Positions 58,089-64,000 of a stretch of 64,000 nucleotides of DNA are shown piece by piece (positions within the stretch are counted from its first letter, which is position 1; each line of letters opens with the position of its first letter). Location: positions 124,001-188,000 of the forward strand of contig NZ_SPPD01000003.1 of the NCBI RefSeq assembly GCF_004570575.1. The letters are read 5' to 3'. This stretch comes from Streptococcus cuniculi. GTDB lineage: Bacteria; Bacillota; Bacilli; Lactobacillales; Streptococcaceae. A program made the translations under genes and the position numbers. Below the pieces are notes generated by a model. That model saw only the letters and a list, made by a program, of their open reading frames with translations. It was not told where the DNA came from and did no database searches.

Positions 58089-58828
58089 TGGCTCAATTAA
58101 AAATCAACGTCCATGACTTACACAAGTCTTATGGAGATAACGAAGTCTTAAAAGGCATTACTGCTAAATTTTACGAAGGAGATGTAGTCTGCATCATCGG
58201 ACCTTCTGGCTCTGGTAAGTCCACCTTCTTGCGCACTATGAACCTACTTGAGACCATTACAAGCGGTCAGGTAACAGTGGACGGCTTTGATTTGACCGAT
58301 CCAAAAACCGACCTTGATACTTTCCGCTCCAATGTTGGAATGGTGTTTCAGCACTTCAATCTCTTTCCACACATGAGCGTACTAGACAATATCACCTTTG
58401 CTCCAATTCAGCATAAATTGATGGATAAGGCAGAGGCTGAAACAGTTGGTATGGAATTGCTGGAAAAAGTCGGTTTGGCAGACAAACGCGATGCCATGCC
58501 AAATAGCTTGTCTGGTGGTCAGAAACAACGTGTGGCCATCGCCCGTGCCCTTGCCATGAATCCTGACATCATGCTCTTTGACGAGCCAACTTCGGCTCTT
58601 GACCCTGAAATGGTCGGCGATGTACTGAATGTTATGAAAGACTTGGCCGAGCAAGGCATGACCATGCTGATTGTCACCCATGAGATGGGATTTGCCCGTA
58701 AGGTAGCCAATCGCGTTATCTTTACAGACGGTGGGGAATTCCTCGAAGATGGCACACCTGAGCAAATCTTTGACAACCCACAACACCCACGCCTCAAGGA
58801 TTTCCTTGATAAGGTTTTAAATGTATAA
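58088..58828 (+). CDS. glnQ: Glutamine ABC transporter ATPase
   Basis: A 246-residue ABC ATPase: Walker [13 protein letters not shown] (about 38-49), Q-loop [13 protein letters not shown], signature [15 protein letters not shown] (about 142-156), Walker [17 protein letters not shown] and the H-loop TH. It drives GlnP; the stop-start overlap ATGGCTC/TAATG indicates coupling. Confidence 0.97.
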   Translation: MAQLKINVHDLHKSYGDNEVLKGITAKFYEGDVVCIIGPSGSGKSTFLRTMNLLETITSGQVTVDGFDLTDPKTDLDTFRSNVGMVFQHFNLFPHMSVLDNITFAPIQHKLMDKAEAETVGMELLEKVGLADKRDAMPNSLSGGQKQRVAIARALAMNPDIMLFDEPTSALDPEMVGDVLNVMKDLAEQGMTMLIVTHEMGFARKVANRVIFTDGGEFLEDGTPEQIFDNPQHPRLKDFLDKVLNV

Positions 58829-58833
58829 GTTCT

Positions 58834-58869
58834 AAAAAACGCCTCTCTGCTTCGCAGAAAGGCGTTTTT
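58834..58869 (+). terminator. Terminator of glnPQ
   Basis: AAAAACGCCTcTCTGC-TTC-GCAGAaAGGCGTTTTT, a 16-bp stem with one mismatch and a T-run, directly after glnQ. Confidence 0.9.
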
Positions 58870-58879
58870 CTATAGTACA

Positions 58880-59048
58880 GAGCCTAGGCCAAAAAGTGTC
58901 TGGGCTTGCTTCTTTTATAGTTTTATAAGTTGAACAGTAGGTATAAACGAAATGACGATAACAGTCCCGTGGACCGCTAATACCTACGTTCGGAAACGAG
59001 AACGCGAAGTCGATTTCAGCGAAATCACGACTTCTGTCTCCCCCCACT
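58880..59048. repeat. Intergenic repeat-like region after glnQ
   Basis: It is non-coding and similar in plan to the glgA-glgB spacer: GTGTCTGGGC at one end, TTCTGTCTCCCCCC at the other, with GATTTCAGCGAAATC as an internal palindrome. It is probably a degenerate member of the same small repeat class. Confidence 0.4.
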
Positions 59049-59666
59049 TTAGTTTTTAGTTCTACTCCAAGTATGTTCAATGTCCTCAACGATGTCTGCC
59101 AGCACTTCTTTTTCTCCTTCAAAGGCAATCAAGTGCACTTTATCTTCGTCTTTAAAAACCCAGCTAATCAGATACTGACCTGATTTCATGATGATATTGA
59201 CCTGAAAGGTATCATGGTCTGAAACGGTTGTTTTGGCACCCCAAATCTTGTCTACATTGGGATTTTTGTCCCAGCTATAGTATAGACGAGTGGCGATTGT
59301 CTCAGCTGTCCATTCTTCACCCTCTCCAATATTGGCTTTTTCTTTAGTGAGAGCATTCAAAGTAACAATATTGTAGCCTGTCCCATCGGTATATTGGATG
59401 TCATCTCCGCCATTTAAGTCCTTAAAAGGAATCCAATTTTTCGGAATATCGATGTAGCCATACTCAGCCGAACCAACCCGTTGCGTGTCGTCCGTCTTTT
59501 TCTCTGTTTTAGCAGCTATCGAGCTGCTAGTAGACTCCGAACTGGTTACTGAAGCAGTTTGGCTTGGCTGACTGTCTTTGGTCGGAGTCGATTTTGTTTT
59601 TCCACAGGCAGATAGGCTAACCGCTGCTAATAAAGTAAATGCTACTCCAATTAATTTCTTTTTCAT
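59049..59666 (-). CDS. Uncharacterised lipoprotein
   Basis: A 205-residue lipoprotein. The signal peptide ends in the lipobox AVSLSAC. A Ser/Thr/Lys-rich linker (about 25-62) precedes a globular domain (about 65-205, YGYIDIPKNWIPF; WSWDKNP-like and ISWVFKDEDKVHLIAFEG). The fold resembles small PsbP/DUF-type domains but I do not recognise a named family. The ATG at 59666 follows AGGAG; the open frame to 59726 has a non-signal-like extension. Its role is unknown. Confidence 0.75.
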   Translation of the reverse strand: MKKKLIGVAFTLLAAVSLSACGKTKSTPTKDSQPSQTASVTSSESTSSSIAAKTEKKTDDTQRVGSAEYGYIDIPKNWIPFKDLNGGDDIQYTDGTGYNIVTLNALTKEKANIGEGEEWTAETIATRLYYSWDKNPNVDKIWGAKTTVSDHDTFQVNIIMKSGQYLISWVFKDEDKVHLIAFEGEKEVLADIVEDIEHTWSRTKN

Positions 59667-59872
59667 CCTATTCTCCTTTTCAATTCGGACTACTTTAACA
59701 GAATCATTATATCTTTCTAAATACAAGATAACACTGTCTGCTACTAGATTTACGCTCGGGGATAAAACACCCCACCGCTTACTGACCCGTCATCATTCTG
59801 GGAGCTAGATAGAATAGTAGCCGAAGCTTTTAACAAGCTTGCGCAGGGACACACAAGATAGAAAATCCGCTC

Positions 59873-59998
59873 GGAAACCCAGCGTTAGCGCTGGGGCTAG
59901 AACAGCCCACTGGGCTAACCCTTCGCTAGCACTCGGGGATAAAACAGTCCACTGGACTAACCCTTCGCTAGCACTCGGGGATAAAACAGTCCACTGGA
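59873..59998. repeat. 42-bp tandem repeat downstream of lepA
   Basis: Two near-identical 42-bp units (59915-59956, 59957-59998) and a diverged third (59873-59914), each with GGGGATAAAACAGTCCACTGG or its variant GGGGCTAGAACAGCCCACTGG. A partial copy of CTCGGGGATAAAACA lies at 59752. The variant unit keeps pairing (CCCACTGGG versus TCCACTGGA). Confidence 0.8.
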
Positions 59999-60005
59999 CT
60001 GTTTT
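59983..60005 (-). terminator. Terminator of lepA within the tandem repeat
   Basis: AAAACAGTCC-ACT-GGACTGTTTT, a perfect 10-bp stem overlapping the lepA stop codon, followed on the minus strand by TATCCCC. Confidence 0.75.
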
Positions 60006-61827
60006 ATTCCTCATCCATACTCAATACGCTGAGGAAGGCTTCTTGTGGGACTTCGACGCTTCCAATGGCTTTCATGCGCTTTTTACCGGCTTTTTGTTTT
60101 TCGAGGAGTTTGCGTTTTCGAGAGACATCGCCTCCATAACATTTTGCCAAAACGTTTTTACGGAGGGCTTTAATGTCACTACGTGCCACGATTTTTTGTC
60201 CGATTGCTGCTTGAATTGGGACTTCAAATTGCTGGCGAGGAATAATTTTCTTCAGTTTATCTACAATCAATTTCCCACGTTCATAGGCAAATTCTTTATG
60301 GACGATAAAGCTGAGGGCATCAACCTTATCACCGTTCAAGAGAATGTCCATTTTTACCAACTTAGAAGGATGGTACTCTGAAATTTCATAGTCAAAACTT
60401 GCGTAGCCACGGGTAGAAGATTTCAATTTGTCAAAGAAATCAAAGACAATTTCAGCGAGTGGAATTTGATAAATGACATTGACACGGTTGTCGTCAATAT
60501 AATCCATGGTGACAAAATCACCACGTTTCCGCTGTGCCAATTCCATGACAGCACCAACATATTCCTGCGGTACCATGATTTGTGCCTTGACATAAGGCTC
60601 TTCGATATTCTCAATCTTGGTTGGGTCTGGAAATTCAGACGGATTGGAGACTTCAATGGTGTCGCCGTCAGTCATATTGACATGGTAGACAACCGACGGG
60701 GCAGTCATAATCAAGTCGATATTAAACTCCCGCTCAATCCGCTCCTGAATGACATCCATGTGAAGCAGACCTAAGAAACCACAGCGAAAACCAAATCCGA
60801 GTGCTTGAGAGGTTTCGGGTTCAAATTGCAAGCTAGCATCATTCAGTTGCAATTTCTCAAGTGCCTCACGCAGGTCATTATACTTATTGGAATCAATCGG
60901 ATAAATCCCTGCAAAGACCATTGGATTCATCTGCTTGTACCCTTCAAGCGGAGCGTCTGCTGGATTAGTCGCAAGGGTGACCGTATCACCGACACGGGTA
61001 TCTGCAACGGTTTTGATAGAAGCTGCAATATAGCCAACATCACCTGTTGCGAGGTAGTCACGTCCTACCGCTTTAGGTGTGAAAATCCCCACTTCTGTTA
61101 CATCAAAGGTCTTGCCATTGCTCATCATTTGAATGGTGTCACTGGGCTTAACTAGACCATCCATGACCCGCACTTGCAGGATAACACCACGGTAGGCATC
61201 ATAAACTGAATCAAAAATCAAGGCCTTGAGCGGTGCGCTCACATCTCCTGCTGGAGCAGGTACTTTCTCAACAATTTGCTCTAAAATTTCCTCAATCCCG
61301 ATTCCAGCCTTGGCAGAAGTCGGCACCGCCTCACTCGCATCAAGACCAATCACATCTTCAATTTCCTGACGCACCCGTTCTGGATCGGCCGCAGGCAGGT
61401 CAATCTTATTGATAATCGGCAGGATTTCCAAATCATTATCCAAGGCAAGGTAGACATTTGCCAAGGTCTGTGCTTCAATTCCCTGCGCAGCATCCACGAC
61501 CAAAATCGCCCCCTCACAGGCAGCAAGTGAACGCGATACCTCATAGGTAAAATCGACGTGTCCCGGCGTATCAATCAAATGGAAAATATAGGTCTCTCCG
61601 TCTTTTGCCGTATAGTTCAACTCAATGGCATTGAGCTTAATGGTAATCCCCCGCTCGCGTTCCAAGTCCATACTATCCAGCAACTGTGCCTGCATTTCAC
61701 GACTTGAAACGGTCTCTGTTTTTTCCAAAATACGGTCTGCCAAGGTTGACTTTCCATGGTCAATATGGGCAATAATCGAGAAGTTACGAATCTTCTCCTG
61801 ACGTCTCTTTAAATCTTCTAAGTTCAT
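60004..61827 (-). CDS. lepA: Elongation factor 4 (LepA)
   Basis: A 607-residue translational GTPase that acts on stalled or mis-translocated ribosomes. G motifs: [10 protein letters not shown] (about 20-29), DTPGHVDF (about 86-93), NKIDLP (about 140-145). Domains II and III/V follow, and the LepA-specific C-terminal domain ends [16 protein letters not shown]. Full length. The stop lies inside its terminator hairpin. Confidence 0.97.
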   Translation of the reverse strand: MNLEDLKRRQEKIRNFSIIAHIDHGKSTLADRILEKTETVSSREMQAQLLDSMDLERERGITIKLNAIELNYTAKDGETYIFHLIDTPGHVDFTYEVSRSLAACEGAILVVDAAQGIEAQTLANVYLALDNDLEILPIINKIDLPAADPERVRQEIEDVIGLDASEAVPTSAKAGIGIEEILEQIVEKVPAPAGDVSAPLKALIFDSVYDAYRGVILQVRVMDGLVKPSDTIQMMSNGKTFDVTEVGIFTPKAVGRDYLATGDVGYIAASIKTVADTRVGDTVTLATNPADAPLEGYKQMNPMVFAGIYPIDSNKYNDLREALEKLQLNDASLQFEPETSQALGFGFRCGFLGLLHMDVIQERIEREFNIDLIMTAPSVVYHVNMTDGDTIEVSNPSEFPDPTKIENIEEPYVKAQIMVPQEYVGAVMELAQRKRGDFVTMDYIDDNRVNVIYQIPLAEIVFDFFDKLKSSTRGYASFDYEISEYHPSKLVKMDILLNGDKVDALSFIVHKEFAYERGKLIVDKLKKIIPRQQFEVPIQAAIGQKIVARSDIKALRKNVLAKCYGGDVSRKRKLLEKQKAGKKRMKAIGSVEVPQEAFLSVLSMDEE

Positions 61828-61854
61828 ATCTCATCCTTTAGGTGTATTCTCTTC

Positions 61855-61863
61855 ATTATACCA
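61855..61863 (-). promoter_or_regulatory. Extended -10 promoter of lepA
   Basis: Minus strand TGGTATAAT (hexamer 61855-61860), about 28 bases before the lepA ATG; no clear -35. Confidence 0.55.
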
Positions 61864-61934
61864 AAAATGAGCAGGCTTTACCACATCAGACAGTAGCTTT
61901 TCACGCCCTATAGAAACAACTTTAAAAAAGTAGC

Positions 61935-61963
61935 TTGACAACTCTCATGTCCTATGGTAGAGT
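61935..61963 (+). promoter_or_regulatory. Promoter of the ABC-F leader
   Basis: Consensus -35 TTGACA (61935-61940), 17-base spacer, -10 TAGAGT (61958-61963). The ABC-F gene starts about 330 bases downstream. Confidence 0.8.
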
Positions 61964-61995
61964 AAAGGCAAGCATAACTCGGAGGTAAGAGGAGA

Positions 61996-62007
61996 ATGAA
62001 CAACTAA
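61996..62007 (+). CDS. Three-codon upstream ORF (MNN) in the ABC-F leader
   Basis: ATG AAC AAC TAA preceded by GGAGGTAAGAGGAG, a strong ribosome site, about 33 bases after the -10 element. Short leader peptides are known from antibiotic-inducible ABC-F genes, where a stalled ribosome changes downstream folding. The peptide itself probably has no function other than sensing. Confidence 0.55.
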   Translation: MNN

Positions 62008-62175
62008 GTCTATTTGTTAAAGTTTGTCAGCATAAAAGAAGCAGTCCGGCTGCATGCTTTTGTGTGTCACAATCCTTTACCAGTGGACTTCTAGTTGGTT
62101 TGTATCTCCTTTTTGCGTGGACTTGTTACGGTAACCGTCGCTATCGTATCTAATAATATAGTTAAACTCTAACCG

Positions 62176-62199
62176 CCACAGACTGGCAATGTGGTTTTT
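62176..62199 (+). terminator. Internal leader terminator candidate
   Basis: CCACA-GACTGGCAA-TGTGG followed by TTTTT. The stem is short, so it is probably weak. Confidence 0.45.
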
Positions 62200-62239
62200 A
62201 TAAACGATAAGCGCTATTGTGTGACACAGTCCTCTGATA

Positions 62240-62279
62240 CAAACAAACGGTTCTACTGGTTAAGGTAGGACTGTTTTTG
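62240..62279 (+). terminator. Terminator-like hairpin directly before the ABC-F ribosome site
   Basis: CAAACGGTTCTAC...GTAGGACTGTTTTTG, a stem of 11-12 pairs with two G-T wobbles, loop TGGTTAAG and a T-run; AAGGAGG follows within a few bases. Confidence 0.7.
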
Positions 62280-62291
62280 TAAGGAGGATTT

Positions 62292-63827
62292 ATGTTACAC
62301 ATTACACATCTAACGATGACGCATGAAAAAGATTTGACCAATTTAATCACAGATTTATCTTTGGTCATCAATAAAGGAGACAAGGTCGCGCTGATTGGCG
62401 AGGAGGGAAACGGCAAATCAAGCCTCCTAAAATGGATGATGAGGGAGGAGTCAGTCAGCTCCTACATTCAGTTTAAGGGGCAAATCAAGCGAGATTTTGT
62501 CCAATACAGCTACATTCCTCAGCACCTCCCACCAGAGCTGGGAGAGCTATCACTCCATGACTATTTCTTTGGCTTAGACGAGAGTAACCTTGATTATGCG
62601 GTACTCTATCGCTACGCCAAAGAATTACAATTTGACAGTGAGCGTTTCGCAGATTCACAACTGCTAATGAACCTGTCTGGAGGAGAAAAGTTGAAAGTTC
62701 AACTGATGAAAGAATTGGCTCAGAAAACAGATATTCTCTTTCTTGATGAGCCGTCCAATGATTTGGACCTAGCAACCCTCCACTGGCTGGAAACTTTCAT
62801 CCGCCAAACCTCTCAAACTGTGGTCTTTGTCTCTCACGATGAAACTTTTTTGAGCCAGACAGCAACAAAAATCGTGCATTTGGAACGCATCAAAAAACGC
62901 CAAGTCGCCCGAACCACTGTTCAAGCTCTAGGATACACTACTTACGCTCAGAAAAGGGAAGAAGGATTTGAACGCCAACTCCAACAAGTTCGCAATGAAC
63001 GCTTGGCTCATCAAAAGAAACTGGAACGCCACCACCGTATTCATCAAAGTGTCGAACATACAGTCCGTACCACCCATGATGCGACCGCAGGACGATTGAT
63101 TGCTAAAAAGATGAAAGCAGTTCTCTCGCAAGAAAAACGCTACAAAAAAGAGGTAGAAAACCTAACAGAAATGCCTAGCCAAGAGGACAGCATTCGGCTG
63201 TATTTTAAGGGGATAGAGCCACTCCCTGCCCACAAACCTGTGATTGATTTAGTTGATTTCACTCTACAAGTTGGTAAGAAAACCTTGGTTTCCAACCTCA
63301 ACTTCCGCTTTTTAGCCCAAGAAAAAATTGGTATTATTGGAAAAAATGGCGTTGGAAAATCAAGTTTACTCAAACAGATTCATGCCCTCTTAGAAGAGAC
63401 AGCAACCTATCCCATCGGCTATATGCCTCAGTCTTATCGCGATCTGCTTGATGTGACTGCCTCCCCACTCCAATTCCTCACCTCTTCTCCTGATAAGAAA
63501 GAAGAGGAACGAGTGCTCACTCATCTCGCTAGTCTCCAATTTACTCGCGAAGAAGCCCGCCACTCTATTTCTTCCTTATCTGGTGGACAACGGGCCAAAC
63601 TCCTCCTTCTGAAAATGGTCCTAGAAGCCTGTCCCGTCTTATTGCTAGATGAACCAACGCGGAATTTCTCTCCGACTTCACAACCTCAGGTGCGGAAACT
63701 CTTTGCCAATTTCCCGGGCGCAATCCTCACCATATCCCACGACCGCTCCTTCCTCAGAGAGGTTTGCGATCGAATCTACCAACTGGATGAAACAGGGCTT
63801 CAAGAAATCCGTAAAGAGACGCTCTAA
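62292..63827 (+). CDS. ABC-F family ribosome-protection-type protein (Lsa/Vga-like)
   Basis: A 511-residue protein with two ABC domains and no membrane part. NBD1: Walker A GEEGNGKSSL (about 36-45), signature NLSGGEKLK, Walker B TDILFLDEPSNDLDL. NBD2: GKNGVGKSSL (about 353-362), SLSGGQRAK, LLLDEPTRNFSPTSQPQVR. A charged helical linker (about 205-285) is the interdomain arm that reaches the peptidyl-transferase region. The DEPTRNFSP form is typical of antibiotic-resistance ABC-F proteins against lincosamides, pleuromutilins and streptogramin A. The regulated leader supports a drug-response role; actual resistance is unproven. Confidence 0.85.
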   Translation: MLHITHLTMTHEKDLTNLITDLSLVINKGDKVALIGEEGNGKSSLLKWMMREESVSSYIQFKGQIKRDFVQYSYIPQHLPPELGELSLHDYFFGLDESNLDYAVLYRYAKELQFDSERFADSQLLMNLSGGEKLKVQLMKELAQKTDILFLDEPSNDLDLATLHWLETFIRQTSQTVVFVSHDETFLSQTATKIVHLERIKKRQVARTTVQALGYTTYAQKREEGFERQLQQVRNERLAHQKKLERHHRIHQSVEHTVRTTHDATAGRLIAKKMKAVLSQEKRYKKEVENLTEMPSQEDSIRLYFKGIEPLPAHKPVIDLVDFTLQVGKKTLVSNLNFRFLAQEKIGIIGKNGVGKSSLLKQIHALLEETATYPIGYMPQSYRDLLDVTASPLQFLTSSPDKKEEERVLTHLASLQFTREEARHSISSLSGGQRAKLLLLKMVLEACPVLLLDEPTRNFSPTSQPQVRKLFANFPGAILTISHDRSFLREVCDRIYQLDETGLQEIRKETL

Positions 63828-63830
63828 CAT

Positions 63831-63880
63831 AAAAATCGCTTAAACGAGGCTTTTTTCAGCCATTCGTTTAAGCGATTTTT
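63831..63880. terminator. Bidirectional terminator after the ABC-F gene
   Basis: AAAAATCGCTTAAACGA / TCGTTTAAGCGATTTTT, a perfect 17-bp stem whose loop carries a second small GGC/GCC hairpin; it lies between convergent genes. Confidence 0.92.
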
Positions 63881-63910
63881 TTGTTAGCCTAGGATGCAAC
63901 CTAGTATCAT

Positions 63911-64000
63911 TTACTCTTTGGCTCCTTGCTGCAATTTTTCGCGCTCCAAGCGGAACTTGCGATTGGGATTGAGCTTATTAAAGAGTTCCTCCAGTTTCTC
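63911..64000 (-). CDS. C-terminal end of an unidentified protein (partial)
   Basis: The reverse frame open to the window edge ends ...FNKLNPNRKFRLEREKLQQG-AKE and a TAA at 63911-63913. Only about 29 residues are visible: charged, helical and without a recognisable motif. Its position just after a strong bidirectional terminator supports a real convergent gene. Confidence 0.55.
   Translation of the reverse strand, partial: EKLEELFNKLNPNRKFRLEREKLQQGAKE

Larger units (their letters stand above)
61970..62291 (+). promoter_or_regulatory. Attenuator-like leader of the ABC-F gene
   Basis: About 320 transcribed non-coding bases. After the MNN mini-ORF come a GCAG-TCCGG-CTGC hairpin followed by ATGCTTTT (62045-62070), a CCACA...TGTGG-TTTTT hairpin (62176-62199) and a final terminator-like hairpin touching the ribosome site (62240-62279). 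Related segments TGTGTGTCACAATCC (about 62073) and TTGTGTGACACAGTCC (about 62218) could pair with alternative partners. Confidence 0.6.

Noticed and set aside
59805..60014. A repeat-encoded 69-codon frame and its reverse partner in the tandem repeats after lepA
   Set aside because: The frame exists only because the 42-bp unit is divisible by three. It has no ribosome site and a repetitive, implausible product.

Overview
The window looks like a chromosomal segment of a low-GC streptococcus. Evidence: a streptococcal parE-parC-ilvE-DUF2969 neighbourhood, PyrR-type attenuators in front of pyrKD and pyrFE, rplU-rpmA behind an L21 leader, extended -10 promoters (TGnTATAAT), an EfFic-like Fic protein, a CpsA/Wzg-type LCP protein and short streptococcal intergenic repeats. 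Streptococcus suis or a close relative fits best; this species call is an impression from gene content and was not tested.

Layout. 1-10.6 kb (minus): a PhnA/YjdM zinc-ribbon protein, a CpsY/MtaR-like LysR regulator with lspA and rluD, a double-GNAT protein, rplU-rpmA, thiI with its cysteine desulfurase, a threonine aldolase, tRNA-Arg downstream of rpsA, then tRNA-Gln and tRNA-Tyr. 10.4-17.1 kb (minus): DUF2969, ilvE, parC, a Fic protein, parE. 17.2-18.7 kb: plsY (plus) and a methyltransferase (minus). 18.7-23.6 kb (minus): a chain of GT-C-like membrane protein, polyprenyl-type GT2, ung, mutX, pyrC. 23.7-27.3 kb (minus): pyrK-pyrD and pyrF-pyrE, each with its own PyrR attenuator; the pyrK leader carries a 159-bp MITE-like insertion. 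27.3-34.3 kb (plus): a second CpsY-like LysR gene, then glycogen synthesis genes glgC-D-A and glgB. 34.3-36.4 kb (minus): an amino-acid binding lipoprotein, a Nudix hydrolase and a decayed GNAT gene.

36.4-52.4 kb (minus) is a surface polysaccharide locus. An O-acetylation pair (MBOAT plus AlgX/AlgJ-like) lies upstream behind its own terminator. The main operon then reads: LCP attachment protein, PglF/CapD-type 4,6-dehydratase, initiating sugar transferase, DegT aminotransferase, GT2, LicD, GT2, Wzy, IspD/TarI-like cytidylyltransferase, short-chain reductase/epimerase, Wzx flippase. Together these predict a Wzx/Wzy-dependent polymer that begins with an amino-deoxy sugar and carries an alditol-phosphate side group. 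No Wzd/Wze/Wzh (CpsBCD) phosphoregulatory genes are present.

52.7-64 kb: uvrB, a CPBP protease, glnPQ (plus) under a GlnR-box promoter, a lipoprotein, lepA with a tandemly repeated terminator region, an ABC-F ribosome-protection-type protein behind a 330-base attenuator-like leader with a three-codon upstream ORF, and the end of one more gene.

No prophage, complete IS element, CRISPR array or rRNA was seen. The most noteworthy items are the Fic gene embedded in the topoisomerase IV genes, the MITE in the PyrR leader, the CDP-alditol/LicD logic of the polysaccharide locus, the ABC-F leader, the missing prp gene between rplU and rpmA, and two probably leaderless genes.
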